NCBI GenBank assembly: GCA_023440705.1
Contig: JAEXRP010000102.1
Coordinates: forward strand, 1-63,409
Direction: 5' to 3'
DNA from: Soonwooa sp023440705
GTDB taxonomy: Bacteria; Bacteroidota; Bacteroidia; Flavobacteriales; Weeksellaceae
DNA: 63,409 bases
The position numbers and the translations under genes were made by a program. Position 1 is the first letter of the stretch. Each line of letters begins with the position of its first letter. Shown piece after piece: positions 26,101-33,188 of the stretch. Below the pieces are notes generated by a model. That model was not told where the DNA came from and did no database searches. It worked only from the letters and a program-made list of their open reading frames with translations.

Positions 26101-28375
26101 GAAAAGTATCGGAACTCCAAAGCATGAAATTGAGAATTTTGATGGTGTTGTTCCAAGCGGGAATTATGCTGGTGCTGGATCAACATATAATGCTGGTTGG
26201 GATTTTTCGTCAACAGGTTCTAGACAAATTTATACATCAGCGAACAATTTTGGAGCTAATGCTCCATCCTACGCTTTTACAGTAACTGGAGATTATATAA
26301 AGACAAGACTTTTCTCAAATGAAATTTTGAAAGTAAGTTTTTGGGCAAAGCAACAGTCAGGTACAACTTCTTCAACTTTATTGGAAGGATTTAATGGTAC
26401 TTCTTGGGTAACATTAGCTACCTTAAATAATAACAATCCAATAATATCAACTACAACAGGAGGGACAGTAACTTATGATTTAGTAAACTTAGGTTTTAAT
26501 AAAATTTATCAAATTAGATTAGTTTTTACTAAAGCAGCTGGAAACTTGTCAATCGATGATATTTCCATAGAATATGAAAATAAAATATTAACACCCGTTA
26601 CAGGTTCGCCATTTACTGTTCCTGCGCCAGCAACGTCTTATGTTGTTAATGGTTTAGAGTCGGATACAGACTATTTCTATACAGTGACAGCTTTAGTAGA
26701 TAATTGTTCATCTCTAGAGTCTAATGAGATTGCAGTTACAACGACAGATAAGGTTATTTGGAAAGACGCAAAATGGAATAATGAGATTGGCCCTAATGAA
26801 AATGTAAATGCAGAGATAGCAAGTGTATACGACCAACAAGCTGATATTGAAGTTAAGAATTTAAATGTAATAGCAACGGGATCTTTAAATATCCAAGCTA
26901 ATCATAGTGTTACTGTGCACGGTGTGCTAAGTCAAGCAGCGGATAACCAAATTACAGTTGAGAGTGACGCTAGTTTGGTACAGGCAGTTGGATCAACGCA
27001 TGATGGTAAATCTATTATAGTTAAACGTAACGCAACTGTTCCATCCGCACAATACAATATCTGGTCTTCGCCAGTTAAAGCACAAAAATTATACGACCTT
27101 TATGGTACGCCTGGTTCTGTGCCAGCGGGTACGGTGATGGAGTATATCACCAAGAGTGATATCTTTAAGCCAATTGTAAACCCTAACGTAACTTCGGACT
27201 TTGCTAAAGGCTATTCTGCAAAAGGTTTAGCGGATAATGCGAGTGGTGCTGTTACTGCTATCTTTAAAGGAGAACCAAACAATGGCGAAGTGAGTATTGG
27301 TTTAAGCGTGGACGGTAAACGTTTTAATGCGGTTGGTAATCCTTATCCGTCTAACTTGGATCTAAACAAATTATATGATGATAATACTTCGATTTTAGAT
27401 TCAAGTTTCAAGAATATTACTAATCTTGTAAGATTTTGGGATAATACTAATAATGAAGATTTTTGGCAACAAGGTAGCAACTATAGTGGTAACAATTATG
27501 CAATCTATAATCTAGATGCAGGAGTGGGTGTGCCTGGGACGCATAATGGCAATAATTTAGCAAAAATTCCTGATGGTATTGTTAAGCCAGGTCAAGGTTT
27601 TATGGTGAGAGCCAATACAAGCGGTGACCAAGTGCTTAAGTTTAATAACGGTCAACGTTTGGCTTCTGCGCATGCAGATACACCGTATTATAAAAATAGT
27701 AGCAATAAAGATCGTTTTTGGTTAGCTTTAGAAACACCGGGTGCTATTGTTAACACCATTGCAATTGCATATAACGATTTGGCGACAAACAATAATGATA
27801 TCTATGATACTTCGATTTTGGATGCTAACAATAGCGATCTATTCTACTCGTTAAGTGATAACCAATACAAGCAAGCGATTCAAAGTAGAAAAGGAGGTTT
27901 TGCAGATACAGATGCTGTTAAGCTTGGTGCTAAATATTACAAAGCTGGTACACATAAGATAAAAGTTATTAAAAAAGATGGCGTCTTCGAAGGTGGACAA
28001 AATATTTATCTACACGATAAAGTACTTAATAAATATATCGACCTAACGACTGAGGCTTATAGTTTTGATGCTAGCGCTAGCAGTAACGATACGCGTTTTG
28101 AGATTGTCTATAAACCGGGCGCAGTTTTAGGTGCTGTAGATGCACAGTCCAAAGATGCTGTTGTCGTTTATAAAACAAGTGATGCTTTTGTCGTGTTGTC
28201 GAAAGCGGATGCTATTACAAAAGTTGAATTGTATGATATGAATGGTCGATTGATTCAAGTCAATGATAAAGTTGCTAAAGAGCAAAAATTATCACACGAG
28301 ACTTTATCTAACGGGGCGTATCTATTAAAGATTAGCCGTGGTCAAAATGTTGTCGTTAAAAAAGTTCTAAAATAA
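23150..28375 (+). CDS. Giant T9SS-exported multidomain adhesin-like protein
   Basis: 1741 residues with a signal peptide (LFLFVLLASFSVKGWGQ). Domains in order: a jelly-roll-like domain (about 30-220), an InlB B-repeat / Listeria-Bacteroides repeat (about 228-295; GYSFSNWTENAAGG, ADATLYAQW), beta-sandwich segments of choice-of-anchor D type (about 455-560 and 820-940), fibronectin-III-like repeats (about 563-660; SPNTTYYYRAYATNSNG), two more jelly-roll-like domains, then a C-terminal region (about 1288-1655) shared with the gene at 11220 (NIWSSPV, VGNPYPSNLDL). It ends with a T9SS type A tail (VELYDMNGRLIQ... NGAYLLKISRG). Likely surface-exposed; binding partner unknown. An 8-bp inverted repeat (23114-23121 with 23142-23149) touches its start codon. 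Confidence 0.85.
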   Translation: MKTHLYSLKLFLFVLLASFSVKGWGQTNPQAQSLPYAQNFSTFTGSTTTYPIGWQGWDISGSLGTTYATSAPSANRNLTSATNTNGSSAGVFDIVGKLGILSTGSAIKSVVLAINTSGNSNISLKFKAGTQYSQGRINMLGVQYRVGTSGGFTDLNNSSYQNSGSSQNTGTNAIDVQSFSIVLPTELENKPTVQLRWIIKDTPSQTGNRTSFSIDDIEVSGNIGKTVTFNKNATTATGTMANQTAAPNTALKANTFSRPGYSFSNWTENAAGGGTTYADQATYPFAADATLYAQWQQAGITVSNNGTQVGATNLTQGNVNNVISKFKVDVASADVNLKNFMINAHGSYLKTDIPTFKLWRTTGSSFTGQTLVGSMVSIANGSGEALLFSNVNNSILKGTTAYYWITADVASNATIGKTVNVGALNASDAYLEFDESAISFTGTASAAGVQTIVANTNPYFLIENKNSLAFGDTCVNETSANVGSFDFFGFNLTSNVTIGALNGYTFSKDANVFSTSLTLQPDATGAISEHITIKFTPTSATAFNGDVPIVGGGATATSVAVTGAGIAGTVSVTSVAHTNLTSTSATSGGKTISTSCGAITAKGVVWGTSSNPTIALSTKTNDGTGTSDFVSNITGLSPNTTYYYRAYATNSNGITSYGTSSSFTTPCGSVNIPYIEDFEGVNVPSLPSCTSVINAGSGNVWKTSTPNSDGFNTKTLTYEYKLSVPANTWFFTKGLNLTAGTTYRLRYKYGNVGAYSEKMKVAYGMNNNVAAMTTVLMDYPNINQSIPQNENVTFTPTATGVYYIGFQAYSDSTSDSGFYLYVDDINVDVAPSAIHIKDSSNKNVTTIAFGNQQVGVASASQTFYVSGDVLENAPGQITITAPANFEISTDNVSFNSSVNFQYSSPSLSSTAFYLRFKPQTGCTTLSNQLTITGGASEIPVVMLTGQGIVGTTIAHTAPTITGTGFTATWDAVPNATSYKVNVYKKSIGTPKHEIENFDGVVPSGNYAGAGSTYNAGWDFSSTGSRQIYTSANNFGANAPSYAFTVTGDYIKTRLFSNEILKVSFWAKQQSGTTSSTLLEGFNGTSWVTLATLNNNNPIISTTTGGTVTYDLVNLGFNKIYQIRLVFTKAAGNLSIDDISIEYENKILTPVTGSPFTVPAPATSYVVNGLESDTDYFYTVTALVDNCSSLESNEIAVTTTDKVIWKDAKWNNEIGPNENVNAEIASVYDQQADIEVKNLNVIATGSLNIQANHSVTVHGVLSQAADNQITVESDASLVQAVGSTHDGKSIIVKRNATVPSAQYNIWSSPVKAQKLYDLYGTPGSVPAGTVMEYITKSDIFKPIVNPNVTSDFAKGYSAKGLADNASGAVTAIFKGEPNNGEVSIGLSVDGKRFNAVGNPYPSNLDLNKLYDDNTSILDSSFKNITNLVRFWDNTNNEDFWQQGSNYSGNNYAIYNLDAGVGVPGTHNGNNLAKIPDGIVKPGQGFMVRANTSGDQVLKFNNGQRLASAHADTPYYKNSSNKDRFWLALETPGAIVNTIAIAYNDLATNNNDIYDTSILDANNSDLFYSLSDNQYKQAIQSRKGGFADTDAVKLGAKYYKAGTHKIKVIKKDGVFEGGQNIYLHDKVLNKYIDLTTEAYSFDASASSNDTRFEIVYKPGAVLGAVDAQSKDAVVVYKTSDAFVVLSKADAITKVELYDMNGRLIQVNDKVAKEQKLSHETLSNGAYLLKISRGQNVVVKKVLK

Positions 28376-28452
28376 ATTTTTAGGGCAAATTAATAATACG
28401 TGTGATAATTAAAATGTATTTTTTATCTTTACACCGAAATAATTTTCAGAAA

Positions 28453-28725
28453 ATGAATAGATTAATCCTATTTTGTTTTATCACCATTGGTTTTCTAGGT
28501 TCGGCACAATATGCTGACCAGGATAATAGGTTCAATAAAGCTAATGCCGAACAACAAACTCCTAATACAGATGCTACTGCTAATGCAGGAGATGGTGAGG
28601 GCGATGGTGGTAATCCTAGTAATCCAGGTGGTGTGCCTATTGATGACTACCTACCAGGTTTGATGCTAATGGGAATTGGTCTGGTAGCTTATTATGGCTA
28701 TCGACAACAACAACTAAAATCTTAA
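28453..28725 (+). CDS. Small PID-CTERM-like sorted membrane protein
   Basis: 90 residues from the ATG at 28453. A signal peptide (MNRLILFCFITIGFLGSAQ) is followed by a short polar, Gly/Asn-rich stretch and then VPIDDYLPG, a hydrophobic segment (LMLMGIGLVAYYGY) and a polar/basic end (RQQQLKS). This tripartite PID motif, membrane segment and basic tail matches what I know as the PID-CTERM sorting signal of Bacteroidota. It lies between a T9SS giant protein and the polysaccharide locus, with its own upstream gap and a strong terminator. A TATCTTTA box at 28424-28431 may be its -7 element. Its processing enzyme is not in the window. Confidence 0.7.
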   Translation: MNRLILFCFITIGFLGSAQYADQDNRFNKANAEQQTPNTDATANAGDGEGDGGNPSNPGGVPIDDYLPGLMLMGIGLVAYYGYRQQQLKS

Positions 28726-28735
28726 TAGTCTATAT

Positions 28736-28766
28736 AAAATCCGAAACCTAGGTTTCGGATTTTTTT
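28736..28766 (+). terminator. Terminator after the PID-CTERM-like gene
   Basis: A perfect 28-bp palindrome (28736-28763, centre CCTAGG, core ATCCGAAACC) followed by Ts to 28766. It separates the upstream gene from the polysaccharide locus. Confidence 0.85.
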
Positions 28767-29062
28767 ATTAGTGATATAAAATTTTACTGTAAGAAAATGA
28801 CTAAACGAAGTTATAATGGAAGATAATAATGGCTTTTTTTTCAGCATCGTTTTTTATATCAATTAGCTTTAGGGCTTGTTGAGATTTTATTGTAATGGGC
28901 TAGTAATAGGCTCTTGGTGATGTTGGTTTTTTGTAGGATTTTGTCTCCTTTAATAACTGTGAATAAACTATTTGTTATAAAATACACAATATTTATTAAT
29001 ACTTACGTTAAAATATTATAAAATATTATTAAAAATTTTTAGAAAATTATCGTGTAATAGTG

Positions 29063-29070
29063 TAAATTTG
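29063..29070 (+). promoter_or_regulatory. -7 box (TAAATTTG) of the polysaccharide locus
   Basis: A perfect TAnnTTTG box 85 bases before the first gene's ATG. The upstream -33 region is only T-rich, without a clear TTTG. Transcription would begin at about 29077, within the first arm of the inverted repeat below. Confidence 0.45.
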
Positions 29071-29074
29071 TTTC

Positions 29075-29120
29075 CATTAAAACATTCAATCTATTTTTAA
29101 TGAAACGTAATGTTTTAATG
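29075..29120 (+). promoter_or_regulatory. Inverted repeat in the leader of the polysaccharide locus
   Basis: CATTAAAACATT (29075-29086) is the exact reverse complement of 29109-29120, with 22 bases between. A 10-base direct repeat TTTTAATGAA (29095-29104 and 29113-29122) overlaps the second arm, so two alternative pairings with the first arm are possible. It could be an operator or a leader RNA hairpin. Confidence 0.45.
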
Positions 29121-29155
29121 AAGATTAAGTAAAAATTAATGTTGTTGTGTCCTAA

Positions 29156-30292
29156 ATGGAAGAAAAGATTTGGCTTTCGTCCCCCCACATGGGTGGCTCA
29201 GAAAAAAAATATATTGAACAAGCATTTGATGGTAATTGGATTACATCTTTAGGTCCTAATATTTGTGGTTTCGAAGAAGATATACAAGATTTTCTGGGTG
29301 AGGGTGTGCATGTTGCAGCGGTCTCGTCAGGTACTTCTGCGCTCCACTTGGCTTTAATATTATTAGGCGTCCAAGCGGGAGATGAGGTATTATGTCAAAG
29401 TCTCACCTTTGTGGCTTCCGCTAATCCAATAATCTATTTGGGTGCGAAACCCATATTTATTGACAGCGAAGAAGAAACTTGGAATATTTGTCCGATCGCT
29501 CTAGAGGAAGCAATTATAGACCAAATAAAACATGGGAAAAAACCTAAAGCCATAATTGCTGTAAGTCTTTATGGTATGCCTTATAAAGTCAACGAAATAC
29601 AAGCCATTGCTAGCAAGTACGACATCCCGCTGATCGATGATAGTGCCGAAGCCCTTGGCAGTAGTTATAAGGGAAGAAAGTGTGGTACTTTTGGAGATTT
29701 GTCGGTTGTCAGTTTTAATGGTAACAAAATAATAACGACATCGGGCGGCGGTGCATTGATTGTTAAAGATAAGACAAAGCGTGATCGTGCTGTATTTTTA
29801 TCAACACAATCTAAAGACGATGCGCCACATTATCAACATTCTCAATTGGGTTATAATTACCGATTAAGTAACGTAAGTGCTGGTATTGGTCGTGGACAGA
29901 TGGAAGTTCTTGAAGATCGCATTATGCAACGTCGTGAGAATCATAATTTTTATGTTGAGGTTTTTAAAGATATACCTGGTGTATCTCTTTTGACAGAGCC
30001 TAATGAGGATTATTTTTCAAACTATTGGTTAACTGCTATATTGGTTGATCCTAAGATAACTAATTGTAATAGAGAGACCATTAGATTGGCATTGCTAAAT
30101 GAAGGTGTTGAGTCGCGGCCACTTTGGAAACCTCTGCATTTACAACCTATCTTTGAGAATTGTAAATTTTATGGAAAAAGTATTGCTGAAAATTTATTTG
30201 AGCACGGTCTTTGCTTACCCTCGGGTTCGAATATGACTATGATGCAAAAAAATCGTATAAAAGCTATTTTGCAAAATGTACTTGGTGTGTAA
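29156..30292 (+). CDS. DegT/DnrJ/EryC1/StrS family sugar aminotransferase (first gene of the locus)
   Basis: A 378-residue PLP enzyme that transfers an amino group, normally from glutamate, to a keto-sugar nucleotide. Family motifs: GNWITSLGP near the N-terminus, SSGTSALHLAL for cofactor phosphate binding, DDSAEALGS for the PLP Asp, and SFNGNK with K191 as the Schiff-base lysine. The next gene encodes a PglF/CapD-type 4,6-dehydratase, so the pair likely makes a UDP-4-amino-4,6-dideoxy sugar from UDP-GlcNAc, as PglE and PglF do in bacillosamine synthesis. No PglD-type acetyltransferase was recognised; the GNAT at 50844 is a possible substitute. Confidence 0.85.
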   Translation: MEEKIWLSSPHMGGSEKKYIEQAFDGNWITSLGPNICGFEEDIQDFLGEGVHVAAVSSGTSALHLALILLGVQAGDEVLCQSLTFVASANPIIYLGAKPIFIDSEEETWNICPIALEEAIIDQIKHGKKPKAIIAVSLYGMPYKVNEIQAIASKYDIPLIDDSAEALGSSYKGRKCGTFGDLSVVSFNGNKIITTSGGGALIVKDKTKRDRAVFLSTQSKDDAPHYQHSQLGYNYRLSNVSAGIGRGQMEVLEDRIMQRRENHNFYVEVFKDIPGVSLLTEPNEDYFSNYWLTAILVDPKITNCNRETIRLALLNEGVESRPLWKPLHLQPIFENCKFYGKSIAENLFEHGLCLPSGSNMTMMQKNRIKAILQNVLGV

Positions 30293-30360
30293 ACAGGAGC
30301 TAATGTAAAGGGATTCTGTTAAAAAAAGAAAAGTTAATTTTATTTTGCAATTAAATAATT

Positions 30361-32298
30361 ATGTTAGGAACAGGCTTAGGAAAGCGTATCTACACGGGAG
30401 ATAATCTTATTAATATTTCGGATATACGCTATTTGCCCAGATGGGTGGTCCTTATTATCGATATTTTGATATTGATAGCTTCATTATTGTTGACCTACTT
30501 TGTGATTATGAAGATGAAGGTTCGCCCTTACGATATTTTCAATTATACACAAGTATCGGTGATTACCGTAGGAATTAATGTGCTATTTATGTACTTGTTT
30601 AAGACCTATGCTGGTGTTATTCGACATTCTACTTTTATCGATTTACTAAAAATAATGTTGTCATGTCTCAGTACAGCATTTGTTTTATTTTTAATTAATA
30701 TTGCTTTTATAACTTTCGCTAAAGAAAAAATCCTATTAAATTCTTTTATAACACTATATTTTTTAGTGTCAGCGATGTTTTTATTTATGTTTCGTCTCGT
30801 CGTGAAGGAAGTGTTCCATTTTGCGAGAGAGATATCAAGGAGTAATCTCAAAAAGCGTATCATGGTACTGGGGACTGATGAACAGTCTATAGCAATTGCA
30901 AGAGCTATTCTTGATAATCCAAAGCTTCCTTATCATGTTGTGAGTTTCATAAGTACACAGGATAGTACGGTTGGTATTGGTCTTCCAAAAATTTTGGGGA
31001 AAACAATTGTAAGCAAGGATTGGTTTCTTAAGAATACGAAAGAGGATCTTGATATCGAAGGGGTTATCATGGTAAAGGAGTCTTTTGAAAAAGAAGCTAT
31101 GGACGAGTGGATAGGCTATCTTCTCGAGAAGGATCTAAGAATATTGAAAGCACCATCTGTGCAAAAATTACGTAGTACGGATAATGCTAACTTTATTAAG
31201 ACTGTACAGATAGAGGATCTACTCAACAGAAAACCTATTAGATTGGATAATGAGGAGGTTAAAAAAAGACACTTTAATCGTGAGGTTCTTATTACGGGCG
31301 GTGCAGGATCTATTGGATCCGAGATTATTAACCAAGTTGCTAAATATTCTCCCTCTTTGGTTGTTGTTGTCGATCAAGCCGAAACACCATTGTATGAAGC
31401 CGAATTGCAGTTGCGAGAAAAATTTCCGCATGTTAAATTTGTATTTGTACTAGCCGATATTTCGAATAAACAAAGAATAGAACCTTTATTTAAAAAATAT
31501 AATTTCTCCATGGTATATCATGCTGCAGCATATAAGCATGTGCCGTTGGTAGAGAGTAATCCGCAAGAAGCAGTAAGAGTCAATGTCTTAGGTTCAAAAA
31601 ATTTGGCTACGCTTTCTAGTAAATACAATGTCAACAGATTTGTAATGGTCTCAACCGACAAGGCAGTTAACCCAACCAACGTTATGGGGGCTACCAAACG
31701 TGTGGCAGAATTATTTGTACAATCTTTACAAAATCTACCAGAGAATAAGACGAAGTTTATCACAACAAGGTTTGGGAATGTTCTTGGGTCTAATGGATCA
31801 GTTATCCCACATTTTAGAAAACAAATCGAGAAAGGCGGACCAATTACCATTACTCATCCTGATATTGTACGTTATTTTATGACTATTCCTGAAGCTTGCG
31901 AATTGGTTTTGCATGCTGGTATTATGGGGAATGGGGGCGAAATCTATGTGTTTGATATGGGGCAACCAGTTAAGATCTTAGATTTGGCTAATAGAATGAT
32001 TAAACTTTCAGGTTTTGAACCAGAGACTGATATCAAAATTATTTTCACTGGTCTGCGCCCTGGAGAAAAATTGTATGAAGAGCTTTTGAGTGATGATGCA
32101 AAAACACTTCCCACTAATCATGAAAAAATATTAATATCAAAAGATCCTGTTATGAGTTTTGAGGATATTAATGGTTTGGTTATGGATATGTTAGCTACTT
32201 TGGAAACAGACACAAAGCTTGAAGCTGTAGCTAAAATAAAAACGATCGTAAAGGAATTTAAAAGTAATAATTCCGCTTACGAGGTGTTGGATAAATAA
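30361..32298 (+). CDS. Membrane-bound nucleotide-sugar 4,6-dehydratase (PglF/CapD/WbpM family)
   Basis: 645 residues. Four membrane helices (about residues 28-150) precede a CoA-binding-like domain and then a short-chain dehydrogenase domain with TGGAGSIGSEI (NAD binding, about residue 315), HAAAYKHVPL, and STDKAVNPTNVMGATKR, where the usual Tyr-x3-Lys is Met-x3-Lys, as in this family. It most likely converts UDP-GlcNAc to the 4-keto-6-deoxy sugar at the inner membrane, the substrate of the preceding aminotransferase. It is full length for this family. Confidence 0.9.
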   Translation: MLGTGLGKRIYTGDNLINISDIRYLPRWVVLIIDILILIASLLLTYFVIMKMKVRPYDIFNYTQVSVITVGINVLFMYLFKTYAGVIRHSTFIDLLKIMLSCLSTAFVLFLINIAFITFAKEKILLNSFITLYFLVSAMFLFMFRLVVKEVFHFAREISRSNLKKRIMVLGTDEQSIAIARAILDNPKLPYHVVSFISTQDSTVGIGLPKILGKTIVSKDWFLKNTKEDLDIEGVIMVKESFEKEAMDEWIGYLLEKDLRILKAPSVQKLRSTDNANFIKTVQIEDLLNRKPIRLDNEEVKKRHFNREVLITGGAGSIGSEIINQVAKYSPSLVVVVDQAETPLYEAELQLREKFPHVKFVFVLADISNKQRIEPLFKKYNFSMVYHAAAYKHVPLVESNPQEAVRVNVLGSKNLATLSSKYNVNRFVMVSTDKAVNPTNVMGATKRVAELFVQSLQNLPENKTKFITTRFGNVLGSNGSVIPHFRKQIEKGGPITITHPDIVRYFMTIPEACELVLHAGIMGNGGEIYVFDMGQPVKILDLANRMIKLSGFEPETDIKIIFTGLRPGEKLYEELLSDDAKTLPTNHEKILISKDPVMSFEDINGLVMDMLATLETDTKLEAVAKIKTIVKEFKSNNSAYEVLDK

Positions 32299-32342
32299 TT
32301 AAAAGTTATATATTTGCCAGAATCTATAAATTAATTTATAAA

Positions 32343-33164
32343 ATGAATAAGAACATAAAAGTTCTATTTTTCTCAGTAGGAGTGTTGTTAGTTGCTTGCA
32401 AATCGAAGCAAAGACCAGATGAGCTCAACTATATGCAGAATGTTGAAAATATTGCAACTGAATATGCTCTCAAAAATTCAATTGGGAAGATTCAAAATGG
32501 AGATCAGTTGGCAATTTTAATAAGTGCCAAAGATCAATCCGTTGTAAAGCCATTTAACCAAAATTACACTGCGTCAGAATCAAGTCAATATACGCTACCA
32601 AGTTCTAATCTACCAACCAGCAATGTTATAAATAATACGGCTGCGCCGACATATACTGTCGATGATAATGGGCAAATTGATTTTCCAGTTTTGGGGAAAA
32701 TTAATGTGAGTGGCAAAAATATAACTGATGTTAAAGATGATTTAAAAGATAGATTGAGTAATTACGTAGTTAATCCTATAGTAAATGTTAAAATCTCTAA
32801 TTATAAAGTAACAATCTTAGGCGAAGTTAATCGACCTGGTCAATATACAATACCTGATGGGCAATCCACAATTTTAAGCGCGTTAGGACTGGCTGGAGAT
32901 GTAACTATGTATGCAAGACGAGATAATATACTATTAGTTAGAACTGAGGATGGGCAAGTAAAAAAAGAACGTATTAACATAATAGATGGTAGCTTTATCA
33001 ATTCGCCATACTTTCAATTGAAACAAAATGATGTTATCTACGTGGCGTCTAACGAAAAGAAGGGTCAAATAGCTCGCCAAGATCCTAATACTAATATTTA
33101 TATTGCTTTAGCTGGTACGATAATAGGCTTGGCAGGTATTTTTATTACTATTTTCAAAAAATAA
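32343..33164 (+). CDS. Polysaccharide export lipoprotein (OPX/Wza family)
   Basis: A 273-residue outer-membrane polysaccharide export protein. The lipobox LVAC (residues ~15-18) ends its signal peptide. A Poly_export domain (about 45-150, GQIDFPVLGKINVSG) and an SLBB-like domain (about 155-235, VTILGEVNRPGQYTIPDG) follow. A C-terminal hydrophobic helix (IALAGTIIGLAGIFITIF) may span the membrane. It should form the export channel with the Wzc-like kinase encoded 24 bp downstream. Confidence 0.9.
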   Translation: MNKNIKVLFFSVGVLLVACKSKQRPDELNYMQNVENIATEYALKNSIGKIQNGDQLAILISAKDQSVVKPFNQNYTASESSQYTLPSSNLPTSNVINNTAAPTYTVDDNGQIDFPVLGKINVSGKNITDVKDDLKDRLSNYVVNPIVNVKISNYKVTILGEVNRPGQYTIPDGQSTILSALGLAGDVTMYARRDNILLVRTEDGQVKKERINIIDGSFINSPYFQLKQNDVIYVASNEKKGQIARQDPNTNIYIALAGTIIGLAGIFITIFKK

Positions 33165-33188
33165 TTCCGCACTCAATATTTGTTTATA

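Larger units (their letters stand above)
28726..29155. other. Intergenic leader region of the polysaccharide locus
   Basis: 430 bp. It contains the terminator at 28736-28766, about 230 bp with nothing recognisable, a very AT-rich stretch (28970-29045), a -7 box (29063-29070) and a 12-bp inverted repeat in the presumed leader (29075-29120). Confidence 0.6.
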
